Below, one piece after another: positions 6,876 to 19,465 of a DNA stretch of 64,000 nucleotides. The stretch spans positions 1-64,000 of the forward strand of contig NZ_JALRNF010000015.1 of assembly GCF_030272895.1 (NCBI RefSeq). The letters are read 5' to 3'. Within the stretch, counting starts at the first letter, position 1. Every line of letters begins with the position of its first letter. The notes under the pieces were generated by a model. It worked only from the letters and a program-made list of their open reading frames with translations, was not told the origin of the DNA and searched no databases. The translations under genes and the position numbers were made by a program. The stretch is from Pseudomonas sp. BGr12. GTDB taxonomy: Bacteria > Pseudomonadota > Gammaproteobacteria > Pseudomonadales > Pseudomonadaceae.

Positions 6876-8483
6876 TCACATCCGGAAAATGCCGAAACGG
6901 CTCTGTTCGATCGGTGCGTTGAGGGCAGCGGACAACGCCAGGCCAAGCACATCGCGGGTTTGCGCAGGGTCGATGACCCCGTCGTCCCACAGGCGGGCGC
7001 TGGAGTAGTAGGGGTGGCCCTGGTGTTCGTACTGGTCGAGGATCGGCTGCTTGAGGCGGGCCTCGTCTTCGGCGCTGAACGGATGACCGCTGCGCTCACT
7101 CTGTTCACGCTTGACCTGGGCCAGTACGCCGGCGGCCTGCTCGGCGCCCATCACGCCGATCCGGGCGTTGGGCCACATCCACAGGAAGCGCGGGTCGTAG
7201 GCACGGCCGCACATGCCGTAGTTACCGGCACCGAAGCTGCCGCCGATGATCACGGTGAACTTCGGCACCTGGGCGCAAGCCACCGCGGTCACCAGCTTGG
7301 CGCCGTGCTTGGCGATGCCGCCGGCCTCGTACTTCTGGCCGACCATGAAGCCGGTGATGTTCTGCAGGAACAGCAAGGGGATGCCACGCTGGCAGGCCAG
7401 TTCGATGAAGTGCGCGCCTTTTTGCGCAGCTTCGGCGAAGAGGATGCCGTTGTTGGCCAGGATCGCGATCGGGTAACCGTGCAGGTGGGCGAAGCCGCAC
7501 ACCAGGGTGGTGCCGAACAGTGCCTTGAACTCGTCGAAGGTCGAACCGTCCACCAGGCGGGCGATCACCTCGCGTACGTCGAAAGGCTGCTTGGCGTCGG
7601 CCGGGACCACGCCATACAGCTCCTGGGCGTCGTACAGCGGGGCGATCGGCGTGCGTTGCTGCACCTTGCCCAGCTTGTGCCAGTTGAGGTTGGCCACGCA
7701 ACGCCGGGCAATGGCCAGGGCGTGCTCGTCGTTGTCGGCGTAGTGGTCGGCAACGCCGCTGGTCTTGCAGTGCACGTCGGCACCGCCCAGGTCTTCGGCG
7801 CTGACCACCTCACCGGTGGCGGCTTTTACCAGGGGCGGGCCGGCGAGGAAGATGGTCGCCTGCTGGCGAACCATGATGGCCTCGTCGGCCATGGCCGGCA
7901 CATAGGCGCCGCCGGCGGTGCACGAACCCATCACCACGGCGATCTGCGGAATGCCCAGGGCGCTCATGTTGGCCTGGTTGAAGAAGATCCGCCCGAAGTG
8001 CTCGCGGTCCGGGAACACTTCGTCCTGGCGCGGCAGGTTGGCGCCGCCGGAGTCCACCAGGTACAGGCAGGGCAGGCGGTTCTGCAGGGCGATGGCTTGG
8101 GCGCGCAGGTGCTTTTTCACCGTCAGCGGGTAGTAGGAGCCGCCTTTGACCGTGGCGTCGTTGGCCACGATCATGCATTCGACGCCTTCGACCCGGCCGA
8201 TGCCGGCGATCACGCCGGCGGCCGGTACGTCTTCGCCGTAGACTTCATGGGCGGCCAGCTGGCCGATCTCCAGGAACGGCGAGCCCGGGTCGAGCAGGCG
8301 GTCGATACGTTCGCGCGGCAGCAGCTTGCCCCGCGAGGTGTGCCGCTCCTGGGCCTTGTGGCCGCCGCCCTGGTGGACCTTGGCCAGCAGGGTACGCAGG
8401 GCCTGGACCTGTTCGAGCATGGCCGCGCTGTTCTGGGCAAATTCCGCCGAGCGCGGGTTGATCTGGGTGTGCAGGATAGCCAT
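6876..8483 (-). CDS. liuB: Methylcrotonyl-CoA carboxylase, carboxyltransferase beta subunit
   Basis: A 535-residue acyl-CoA carboxyltransferase with the tandem crotonase-like N and C halves of the family. The N half has the CoA-site region ([17 protein letters not shown] and [14 protein letters not shown]); the C half has [11 protein letters not shown] and [16 protein letters not shown]. It transfers carboxyl from the biotin of LiuD to 3-methylcrotonyl-CoA. The length matches MccB/LiuB. It lies second in the operon, 19 bp after liuA. Confidence 0.93.
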   Translation of the reverse strand: MAILHTQINPRSAEFAQNSAAMLEQVQALRTLLAKVHQGGGHKAQERHTSRGKLLPRERIDRLLDPGSPFLEIGQLAAHEVYGEDVPAAGVIAGIGRVEGVECMIVANDATVKGGSYYPLTVKKHLRAQAIALQNRLPCLYLVDSGGANLPRQDEVFPDREHFGRIFFNQANMSALGIPQIAVVMGSCTAGGAYVPAMADEAIMVRQQATIFLAGPPLVKAATGEVVSAEDLGGADVHCKTSGVADHYADNDEHALAIARRCVANLNWHKLGKVQQRTPIAPLYDAQELYGVVPADAKQPFDVREVIARLVDGSTFDEFKALFGTTLVCGFAHLHGYPIAILANNGILFAEAAQKGAHFIELACQRGIPLLFLQNITGFMVGQKYEAGGIAKHGAKLVTAVACAQVPKFTVIIGGSFGAGNYGMCGRAYDPRFLWMWPNARIGVMGAEQAAGVLAQVKREQSERSGHPFSAEDEARLKQPILDQYEHQGHPYYSSARLWDDGVIDPAQTRDVLGLALSAALNAPIEQSRFGIFRM

Positions 8484-8502
8484 GGGCGCCTGGTCCTTAT
8501 GC

Positions 8503-9666
8503 TCAGCGGGTTTCGTTGAACAGTTCGCGGCCGATCAGCATCCGGCGGATTTCGCTGGTGCCGGCGCCGATCTCGTAGAGTTTGGCGTCGCGCAGCAGGC
8601 GACCGGCCGGGAACTCGTTGATGTAGCCGTTGCCACCGAGGATCTGGATCGCTTCGAGGGCCATCTGGGTCGCGCGTTCGGCGGTGTAGAGGATCACCCC
8701 GGCGGCGTCCTTGCGGGTGGTTTCGGCGCGATCGCAGGCCTGGGCCACGGCATACAGGTAGGCGCGGCTGGCGTTGAGCTGGGTGTACATGTCGGCGATC
8801 TTGCCCTGGATCAGCTGGAACTCGCCGATGCTCTGGCCGAACTGCTTGCGGTCATGGATATAAGGCACCACCAGGTCCATGCAGGCCTGCATGATCCCGG
8901 TCGGGCCGCCGGACAGCACTACGCGCTCGTAGTCCAGGCCGCTCATCAGCACCTTCACGCCGCCGTTGTGGGCACCGAGGATGTTTTCCTTCGGCACTTC
9001 GACGTTGTCGAAGAACAGCTCGCAGGTGTTGGAGCCACGCATGCCCAGCTTGTCGAACTTGTTGCTGCGGCTGAAGCCTTTCCAGTCACGCTCGACGATG
9101 AACGCGGTGATGCCGTGGGGGCCCTTGTCCAGGTCGGTCTTGGCGTAGATCACGTAGGTGTTGGCATCCGGGCCGTTGGTGATCCAGGTCTTGCTGCCGT
9201 TGAGGACGAAATGGTCGCCGCGCTCCTCGGCGCGCAGCTTCATCGACACCACGTCGGAGCCGGCGTTGGGTTCGCTCATGGCCAGGGCGCCGATGTGCTC
9301 GCCGCTGATCAGCTTGGGCAGGTACTTGGCCTTCTGCTCGGCGTTGCCGTTGCGGTTGATCTGGTTGACGCAGAGGTTGGAGTGGGCGCCGTAGGAGAGG
9401 GCGACCGAGGCCGAGCCGCGGCTGATCTCTTCCATGGCCACCACGTGGGCCAGGTAGCCCAGGCCGGCGCCGCCGTATTCTTCGCTGACGGTGATGCCGA
9501 GCAGGCCCATGTCACCGAACTTGCGCCACATGTCGGCCGGGAACAGGTTGTCCTGGTCGATCTGTGCGGCGCGGGGCGCCAGCTCATTCGCGACGAAGGA
9601 CTGAACCTGGTCGCGCAGCATGTCGATGGTTTCGCCCAGGGCGAAGTTCAGGGTCGGATAGCGCAT
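8503..9666 (-). CDS. liuA: Isovaleryl-CoA dehydrogenase
   Basis: A 387-residue FAD acyl-CoA dehydrogenase that oxidises isovaleryl-CoA to 3-methylcrotonyl-CoA and passes electrons to ETF. Family signatures are [16 protein letters not shown] near residue 130 and [13 protein letters not shown] near residue 350. The Glu in [13 protein letters not shown] (near 245) lies where isovaleryl-CoA dehydrogenases, unlike short- and medium-chain enzymes, carry the catalytic base. The ATG at 9666 is preceded by GAAGG at a good distance and gives the family length. It is the first gene of the operon, whose promoter region carries two palindromic operator candidates. Confidence 0.94.
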   Translation of the reverse strand: MRYPTLNFALGETIDMLRDQVQSFVANELAPRAAQIDQDNLFPADMWRKFGDMGLLGITVSEEYGGAGLGYLAHVVAMEEISRGSASVALSYGAHSNLCVNQINRNGNAEQKAKYLPKLISGEHIGALAMSEPNAGSDVVSMKLRAEERGDHFVLNGSKTWITNGPDANTYVIYAKTDLDKGPHGITAFIVERDWKGFSRSNKFDKLGMRGSNTCELFFDNVEVPKENILGAHNGGVKVLMSGLDYERVVLSGGPTGIMQACMDLVVPYIHDRKQFGQSIGEFQLIQGKIADMYTQLNASRAYLYAVAQACDRAETTRKDAAGVILYTAERATQMALEAIQILGGNGYINEFPAGRLLRDAKLYEIGAGTSEIRRMLIGRELFNETR

Positions 9667-9717
9667 GCGAGGCACCTTCTGTTGATTGTTCTTGGAGTCG
9701 GGTCGGTGTGGAGTCAA

Positions 9718-9766
9718 TCGCGGGGCAAGCCCGCTCCTACAGGGTGGGAGCGGGCTTGCCCCGAGA
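9718..9766. repeat. REP pair (REPIN)
   Basis: Two inverted REP copies with a 3-bp loop (9718-9740 and 9744-9766). The second copy has one change in its last residues (CCGAGA instead of CCGCGA). It lies in the liuA leader, between the gene and the operator palindromes, so it would be transcribed as a strong hairpin in the liu mRNA leader. Confidence 0.88.
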
Positions 9767-9785
9767 TTGGCCGGTATCGATCACC

Positions 9786-9801
9786 TTTACGTTAACGTAA
9801 A
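9786..9801. promoter_or_regulatory. LiuR-like operator, copy 1
   Basis: A perfect 16-bp palindrome TTTACGTTAACGTAAA. MerR-family LiuR proteins of proteobacterial leucine catabolism are known to use a TTACGTWAACGTAA-like site. It lies in the divergent gap between liuA and the acyl-CoA ligase, and an identical copy lies 50 bp away. The liuR gene is not in this window. Confidence 0.75.
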
Positions 9802-9835
9802 CCTGCATTCGGTGGCTGTCAATCGCATCATGACC

Positions 9836-9851
9836 TTTACGTTAACGTAAA
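9836..9851. promoter_or_regulatory. LiuR-like operator, copy 2
   Basis: A second identical TTTACGTTAACGTAAA palindrome, 50 bp centre to centre from the first and about 60 bp before the ligase start. One site probably serves each divergent promoter; even helical spacing would also allow joint binding. Confidence 0.75.
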
Positions 9852-9912
9852 TATCAGCCACAGTAAGTCCCGCTTGAATCAGCTCCCAAAACAAACACAA
9901 CAAGGGATCGCC

Positions 9913-11586
9913 ATGAATCAACCGAGCTATACCCAGGGGCGTCAGGACAAGCCCTTGCTGGCCATGACCATTGGCCAGGCGTTCGACAATACCGTCTCGC
10001 GCTTCGCCGAGCGCGAGGCCCTGGTGGTGCGCCACCAGCAAGTACGCTACAGCTGGCGGCAACTGGCCGACAGCGTCGACCAGCACGCCCGGGCGCTGAT
10101 GGCCCTGGGGCTCAAGACCGGCGATCGCCTGGGGATCTGGGCGCCCAACTGCGCGCAGTGGTGCATTGCCCAGTTCGCCACGGCCAAGATCGGTGTGATC
10201 CTGGTCAACATCAACCCCGCCTACCGCACCAGCGAACTTGAGTATGTGCTCAAGCAGTCCGGTTGTCAGTGGCTGATCTGCGCCGGGGCCTTCAAGTCCT
10301 CCGATTACCACGCCATGCTCGCCGAGCTGCTGCCAGACCTGGGCGGCTACACGCCTGGCCAGTTGCACAGCGAGCGGCTGCCCGAGCTGCGCGGGCTGAT
10401 CAGCCTGGACGCCACGCCGCCGGCCGGTTTCCTGCCCTGGGAGCAGCTGGCCGCACTGGCGGCGCAGGTCGAGCCGGCCGACTACCTGGCCCGCCAGCAG
10501 AGCCTGCAGTTCGACCAGCCGGTCAATATCCAGTACACCTCCGGCACCACCGGCTTCCCCAAGGGGGCCACCCTCAGTCACTACAACATCCTCAATAATG
10601 GCTACATGGTCGGCGAGAGCCTGGGCCTGACCGAGCAGGACCGCATGGTGATCCCGGTGCCGCTGTACCATTGCTTCGGCATGGTCATGGGTAACCTGGG
10701 CTGCGTGACCCATGGCAGCACCATGATCTACCCCAACGACGCCTTCGACCCGGTGCTGACCCTGGGCACCGTCGCCGAGGAGCGGGCCACCGCGCTGTAT
10801 GGCGTGCCGACCATGTTCATCGCCATGCTCGACCATCCCCAGCGCAGCGATTTTGACCTGTCCAGCCTGCGCACCGGCATCATGGCCGGGGCGACCTGCC
10901 CGATCGAGGTGATGCGCCGGGTGATCGACCAGATGCACATGAGCGAAGTGCAGATCGCCTACGGCATGACCGAAACCAGCCCGGTGTCGCTGCAGACCGG
11001 CCCCGACGATGACCTGGAGTTGCGCGTGACCACAGTGGGGCGCACCCAGCCGCAACTGGAGAGCAAGATCGTCGACGAGCACGGCTGCATCGTGCCGCGC
11101 GGGCAGATCGGCGAATTGTGCACCCGCGGCTACAGCGTGATGCTCGGCTACTGGGGCAACCCGGCGGCCACCAGCGAAGCCATCGACCCGGCGGGCTGGA
11201 TGCACACCGGCGACCTGGCGACCATGAACGAAGCGGGCTATGTGTGCATCGCCGGGCGCAACAAGGACATGATCATTCGCGGCGGCGAGAACATTTATCC
11301 GCGTGAGCTGGAAGAGTTCTTCTTCACCCACCCGGCGGTGGCCGACGTGCAGGTGATCGGTATTCCCGATGACCGCTATGGCGAGGAGATCGTCGCCTGG
11401 ATCAAGTTCCATCCGGGGCACGGTGCCAGCGAGATCGAGCTGCAACAGTGGTGCAAGAACCGCATTGCCCACTACAAGACCCCGCGCTACTTCCGCTTTG
11501 TCGACGAGTTCCCGATGACGGTGACGGGCAAGGTGCAGAAGTTCCGGATGCGCGAAATCAGTATCCAGGAGCTGACCTCGCAGTGA
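9913..11586 (+). CDS. FadD-like acyl-CoA synthetase (AMP-binding)
   Basis: A 557-residue ANL-superfamily ligase that activates a carboxylic acid to its CoA thioester through an acyl-adenylate. Motifs seen: P-loop [17 protein letters not shown] near residue 207, [10 protein letters not shown] near 350, HTGDLA near 432, and [18 protein letters not shown] near 450. The catalytic Lys lies in TVTGKVQKF near the end. The ATG at 9913 has AGGGA five bases upstream. It diverges from liuA across two LiuR-like palindromes, which suggests a branched short- or medium-chain acid such as isovalerate as substrate rather than long-chain fatty acids; that is inference. Confidence 0.88.
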   Translation: MNQPSYTQGRQDKPLLAMTIGQAFDNTVSRFAEREALVVRHQQVRYSWRQLADSVDQHARALMALGLKTGDRLGIWAPNCAQWCIAQFATAKIGVILVNINPAYRTSELEYVLKQSGCQWLICAGAFKSSDYHAMLAELLPDLGGYTPGQLHSERLPELRGLISLDATPPAGFLPWEQLAALAAQVEPADYLARQQSLQFDQPVNIQYTSGTTGFPKGATLSHYNILNNGYMVGESLGLTEQDRMVIPVPLYHCFGMVMGNLGCVTHGSTMIYPNDAFDPVLTLGTVAEERATALYGVPTMFIAMLDHPQRSDFDLSSLRTGIMAGATCPIEVMRRVIDQMHMSEVQIAYGMTETSPVSLQTGPDDDLELRVTTVGRTQPQLESKIVDEHGCIVPRGQIGELCTRGYSVMLGYWGNPAATSEAIDPAGWMHTGDLATMNEAGYVCIAGRNKDMIIRGGENIYPRELEEFFFTHPAVADVQVIGIPDDRYGEEIVAWIKFHPGHGASEIELQQWCKNRIAHYKTPRYFRFVDEFPMTVTGKVQKFRMREISIQELTSQ

Positions 11587-11591
11587 GTCCA

Positions 11592-11642
11592 TCGCGGGGC
11601 AAGCCCGCTCCTACAGCTTGTAGGAGCGGGCTTGCCCCGCGA
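11592..11642. repeat. REP pair (REPIN)
   Basis: Two perfect inverted REP copies (11592-11614 and 11620-11642) with a 5-bp loop, five bases after the ligase stop. It probably stabilises or terminates the upstream transcript. The rest of the gap to 11820 is the glgE leader. It contains a run of nine T residues at 11752-11760 and no promoter I can support. Confidence 0.92.
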
Positions 11643-11820
11643 TCAAGACTGTCTAAGCTTTCACCGGTGGCACGGTCGGCCTGACCTCGCTACCGGGATC
11701 TGGATGGCGGGACACCATTCCTTTCGACTGCACACAGCACCCATCGCTCATTTTTTTTTGAACCCCGGGCCGCCCATCCGTTCTGAACTTTTACGTCACC
11801 TCGTAACGGAGCAAGGATCG

Positions 11821-13845
11821 ATGACCCGCGAAGAGCCCTTCGAAACCGACCGCACGACCCCGGTAGACGATCATCCCGAGCAGGCCATCAGCCTGTCCCA
11901 GGCGCTGCTGGAGCCCAGGATCGTGATCGAGAACACCCAGCCGCTGCTCGACGGCGGGCTGTTCGCGGTCAAGGCCACGGTGGGGGAGGCGGTGACGGTC
12001 AGCAGCAAGGTCTACGCCGACGGCCACGACACCCTGGCGGTAAGGCTGAACTGGCGCCAGGCTCATAGCCGGCGCTGGCATTGTGTGCCGATGCAGTTTG
12101 TCGGCAACGACCTGTGGCAGGGGGCGTTCAGCGTCAGCGAGCAGGGCCCGCACCTGTTCAGCATCGAAGCCTGGATCGACCCGTTCGCCACCTATTGCCA
12201 TGACCTGGAGAAAAAGTTCACCGCAAGCCTCGACGTGTCGCTGGAGCTCAAGGAAGGGCAGTTGTTCATCGAGCAGAACATCGCCCGTAGCGACGGGCCT
12301 TTGCGTGAACAGCTACGGGCCTTGCACAAGCGCTTGCCCACGTTGCCCGTGGAGGAGCAGGTGACCTTGCTGCTGCATGCCGACACGGCGCTGCTGATGG
12401 CCGAAGCCGACCACCGCATGTACCTCAGTCGCAGCCCCGAATACCCGCTGGATGTGGAACGCCTGCAAGCGCGCTTCGCCAGCTGGTACGAACTGTTCCC
12501 CCGCTCGATCACCGACGACCCCGAGCGCCACGGCACCTTCAACGATGTGCAGCAACGCCTGCCGATGATTCGCGACATGGGCTTCGATGTCCTGTATTTC
12601 CCGCCCATCCATCCCATCGGCATGCGCTACCGCAAGGGCCGCAACAATGCCTTGCAGGCCGAACCGGGGGATCCCGGCAGCCCCTATGCCATCGGCAGCG
12701 AGGAGGGCGGCCACGAGGCGATCCATTCAGAGCTGGGCAGCCGCGAGGACTTTCGCCGGCTGGTGGCCGCGGCCGCCGAGCATGGCCTGGAGATCGCCCT
12801 GGATTTCGCCATCCAGTGTTCCCAGGACCACCCCTGGCTCAAGGAACATCCCGGCTGGTTCTCCTGGCGACCGGACGGCAGCATCCGCTATGCGGAGAAC
12901 CCGCCGAAAAAATACCAGGACATCGTCAACGTCGACTTCTATGCCGCCGAGTCCGTGCCATCGCTGTGGCTGGCGCTGCGCGACGTGGTGCTGGGCTGGG
13001 TGGCGGAAGGGGTGACGATGTTTCGCGTCGACAACCCGCACACCAAGCCGCTGCCGTTCTGGCACTGGCTGATTGCCAATGTCCGCAGTCAGCACCCGCA
13101 GGTGATCTTCCTCGCCGAAGCCTTCACCAAGCCTGCGATGATGGCGCGCCTGGGCAAGGTCGGTTACTCCCAGAGTTACAGCTACTTCACCTGGCGCAAC
13201 ACCAAGGCCGAGCTGCAAAGCTACTTCGAGGAACTCAACCAGCCGCCCTGGTGCTGGTGCTACCGGCCGAACTTCTTCGTCAACACCCCGGACATCAACC
13301 CGTATTTCCTCCACGAATCCGGACGTGCGGGGTTCCTCATCCGCGCCGCCCTGGCCACCATGGGCTCGGGCCTGTGGGGCATGTACTCGGGCTTCGAGCT
13401 GTGCGAGGCCACGCCGATCCCGGGCAAGGAGGAATACCTGGATTCGGAGAAGTACCAGATCCGTCCCCGGGACTTCACCGCACCCGGCAATATCATTGCC
13501 GTGATCGCCCAGCTCAACCGCATCCGCCGACAGAACCCGGCGCTGCAAACCCACCTGGGGCTGGCCTGCTACAACGCCTGGAACGACAACATCCTGTACT
13601 TCGGCAAGCGCACCGCCAATCGCGACAATTTCATCCTCATCGCCGTCAGCCTCGACCCGCACAACGCCCAGGAGGCGCAGTTCGAGCTGCCGCTGTGGGA
13701 GCTGGGCCTGGACGACAACGCCGACACCCGTGGCGAAGACCTGATGACCGGCCATCGCTGGACCTGGCACGGCAAGACCCAATGGATGCGCATCGAGCCC
13801 TGGCACCTGCCGTTCGGAATCTGGCGTATCGAAAAAGCCCTCTAG
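11821..13845 (+). CDS. glgE: Alpha-1,4-glucan:maltose-1-phosphate maltosyltransferase
   Basis: A 674-residue GH13 subfamily 3 enzyme that adds maltosyl units from maltose-1-phosphate to alpha-glucan. An N-terminal GlgE-specific domain (to about residue 200) precedes the barrel. The nucleophile Asp fits GVTMFRVDNPHTK near residue 400, and the acid Glu fits FLAEAFTKPAMM near residue 430. YPLDVERLQARFASWYELFPRS is represented by its parts around residues 210-230, which is typical of GlgE. The ATG at 11821 has AGGA just upstream. It starts a three-gene run with treS-mak (22 bp gap) and glgB. Confidence 0.95.
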   Translation: MTREEPFETDRTTPVDDHPEQAISLSQALLEPRIVIENTQPLLDGGLFAVKATVGEAVTVSSKVYADGHDTLAVRLNWRQAHSRRWHCVPMQFVGNDLWQGAFSVSEQGPHLFSIEAWIDPFATYCHDLEKKFTASLDVSLELKEGQLFIEQNIARSDGPLREQLRALHKRLPTLPVEEQVTLLLHADTALLMAEADHRMYLSRSPEYPLDVERLQARFASWYELFPRSITDDPERHGTFNDVQQRLPMIRDMGFDVLYFPPIHPIGMRYRKGRNNALQAEPGDPGSPYAIGSEEGGHEAIHSELGSREDFRRLVAAAAEHGLEIALDFAIQCSQDHPWLKEHPGWFSWRPDGSIRYAENPPKKYQDIVNVDFYAAESVPSLWLALRDVVLGWVAEGVTMFRVDNPHTKPLPFWHWLIANVRSQHPQVIFLAEAFTKPAMMARLGKVGYSQSYSYFTWRNTKAELQSYFEELNQPPWCWCYRPNFFVNTPDINPYFLHESGRAGFLIRAALATMGSGLWGMYSGFELCEATPIPGKEEYLDSEKYQIRPRDFTAPGNIIAVIAQLNRIRRQNPALQTHLGLACYNAWNDNILYFGKRTANRDNFILIAVSLDPHNAQEAQFELPLWELGLDDNADTRGEDLMTGHRWTWHGKTQWMRIEPWHLPFGIWRIEKAL

Positions 13846-13867
13846 ACACACGGGAAAGGAGTCGACC

Positions 13868-17178
<3,311 letters not shown>

Positions 17179-17179
<1 letters not shown>

Positions 17180-19389
17180 TGATTCAACGCAAGCGCGAGG
17201 AAGGTGGACTGGGACATCGTGACAGCGAGGCGCTGGTCAGGGCCGAGCACGCAGACCCGTTCGCCGTGCTCGGCCCGCACCCGGATGGTGCGGGCGGCCA
17301 GTTTGTCCGCGCCTATTTGCCCAATGCCCTGAGCGTCCAGGCCCTGGCCCGTGACGACGGACGGCTGTTGGGAGACCTGGAGCAAGAGCCGATACCGGGG
17401 TTGTTCATTGCCCACCTGCCGGAGCAGCAGCCGTATCTGCTGCGTATCAACTGGGCCGGGGGCGAGCAGATCACCGAAGACCCCTACAGTTTTGGTCCGC
17501 AGTTGGGCGACATGGACCTGTACCTGTTCTCCGAAGGCAACCACCGCGATCTGGCCGGCAGCATGGGCGCACAGCCGGTGAAGGTCGATGGCGTCGAGGG
17601 TGTGCGTTTTTCGGTGTGGGCGCCCAATGCCCGGCGGGTGTCGGTGGTGGGCGACTTCAACAACTGGGACGGCCGTCGTCACCCGATGCGCCTGCGCCAC
17701 GCCTCCGGGGTCTGGGAGCTGTTCGTGCCACGCCTGGGCGCCGGCGAAGCCTACAAGTATGAAGTGCTGGGGCGTGACGGCATCCTGCCGCTCAAGGCCG
17801 ACCCGTTGGCCCGCGCCACGGAGTTGCCACCCAGCACCGCCTCGCGGGTAGCCGGGCCCCTGGCCCACCACTGGCGGGACCTGCAGTGGATGCAAGAGCG
17901 TGGTGAACGCCAGGTGACCACGGCGCCCTTGTCGATCTATGAATTGCACGCCGGTTCCTGGCAGTGCGAGATGGACGACACCGGTGAAGTGGAGCGTTTC
18001 TACAACTGGCGTGAACTGGCCGAGCGGCTGGTGCCCTACGTCCAGCAACTGGGCTTTACCCATATCGAACTGATGCCGATCATGGAGCATCCGTTCGGCG
18101 GCTCCTGGGGCTATCAGCCGCTGTCGCTGTTCGCGCCCACCGCGCGCTACGGTTCGGCCGAAGACTTCGCGGCCTTCGTCGATGCCTGTCACCAGGCCTC
18201 GATCGGCGTGATCCTGGACTGGGTACCGGCGCACTTTCCCACCGACACCCATGGCCTGGCGCGCTTCGACGGCACGGCGCTGTACGAGTATGACAACCCC
18301 CTCGAAGGCTTCCACCAGGACTGGGACACGCTGATCTACAACCTGGGGCGCACCGAGGTCCACGGCTTCATGCTGGCTTCGGCCCTGCACTGGCTCAAGC
18401 ACTTCCATATCGATGGCCTGCGCGTCGATGCCGTGGCGTCGATGCTGTACCGCGACTATTCGCGCAAGGACGGGGAGTGGGTGCCCAACCGCCATGGCGG
18501 GCGGGAGAACCTGGAGGCCATCGACTTTCTGCGCCACCTCAACGATGTGGTCGCCCTCGAGGTGCCCGGCGCCTTGATCATCGCCGAAGAGTCCACGGCC
18601 TGGCCCGGGGTCAGCCAGCCGACCCAGCAGGGTGGCCTGGGCTTTGCCTACAAGTGGAACATGGGCTGGATGCACGACACCCTGCACTACATCCAGAACG
18701 ACCCGATCCACCGCACCTATCACCACAACGAAATGAGCTTCGGCCTGATCTATGCCTACTCCGAGCACTTCATATTGCCCATCTCCCACGATGAAGTGGT
18801 GCACGGCAAGCACTCGCTGATCGACAAGATGCCCGGCGACCGCTGGCAGAAATTCGCCAACCTGCGCGCCTACCTGACCTTCATGTGGACCCACCCGGGC
18901 AAGAAGCTGCTGTTCATGGGCTGCGAGTTCGGCCAGTGGCGCGAGTGGAACCACGACAGCGAGCTGGACTGGTACCTGCTCAAGTACCCCGAGCACCTGG
19001 GGGTCCAGCGCCTGGTCGGCGACCTCAACCGCCTGTACCGCAACGAGCCGGCGCTGTACGAGCAGGACTGCGTGTCCCAGGGCTTCCAGTGGCTGATCGG
19101 CGACGATGCGCACAACAGCGTCTATGCCTGGCTGCGCTGGAGCGCCAGCGGCCAGCCGATGCTGGTGGTGGCCAACTTCACCCCGGTGCCGCGCAAGGGC
19201 TATCGCATCGGCGTGCCCTTCGGCGAGCGCTGGGCCGAGGTGCTCAACAGCGATGCCGAAGGCTACGCCGGGTCCAACTTTGGCAACCTGGGCGAGGTGG
19301 CCTGCGAGGCGGTGGCCAGCCATGGCCAGCCGCTGTCGCTGGCCCTGAACCTGCCGCCGCTGGGGGTGCTGGTCCTGCGGCCGCGATGA
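17179..19389 (+). CDS. glgB: 1,4-alpha-glucan branching enzyme
   Basis: A 736-residue branching enzyme that introduces alpha-1,6 branches into glucan. It has an N-terminal extension, a CBM48 domain with [20 protein letters not shown] near residue 140, and a GH13 barrel: region I VPAHFPTD near 350, nucleophile in [18 protein letters not shown] near 412, acid in [11 protein letters not shown] near 468, region [16 protein letters not shown] near 533. The length is that of the long bacterial GlgB type. The ATG overlaps the treS-mak stop by one base, so the two are almost certainly translated together. Confidence 0.95.
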
Positions 19390-19434
19390 TCGGCTGAGCG
19401 CTTTGTAAAAGCCCTATCTTGAAAAGGGATGTTT

Positions 19435-19464
19435 ACTGTACGTCCGGTATTACGGACGTACAGT
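19435..19464 (+). promoter_or_regulatory. Perfect 12-bp hairpin abutting toxin start codon
   Basis: ACTGTACGTCCG (19435-19446), a 6-nt loop, and its exact complement CGGACGTACAGT (19453-19464) end one base before the ATG at 19466. AGGGA at 19425-19429 is 36 bases from the ATG in linear sequence but only about 6 if the hairpin is folded. There is no T run, so it is a poor terminator for glgB. It may instead be an operator dyad or a translation-control stem. Confidence 0.6.
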
Positions 19465-19465
19465 C

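Noticed and set aside
11785..11806. AlgU/sigma-22 promoter before glgE
   Set aside because: A GAACTT -35 exists, but no TCTNN -10 follows at 16-17 bp, and the start would fall on the glgE ATG.
19435..19464. LexA box in the dyad before the toxin gene
   Set aside because: CTGT and ACAG ends are present, but the total length is 30 bp rather than the 16-bp CTG-N10-CAG spacing of LexA sites.
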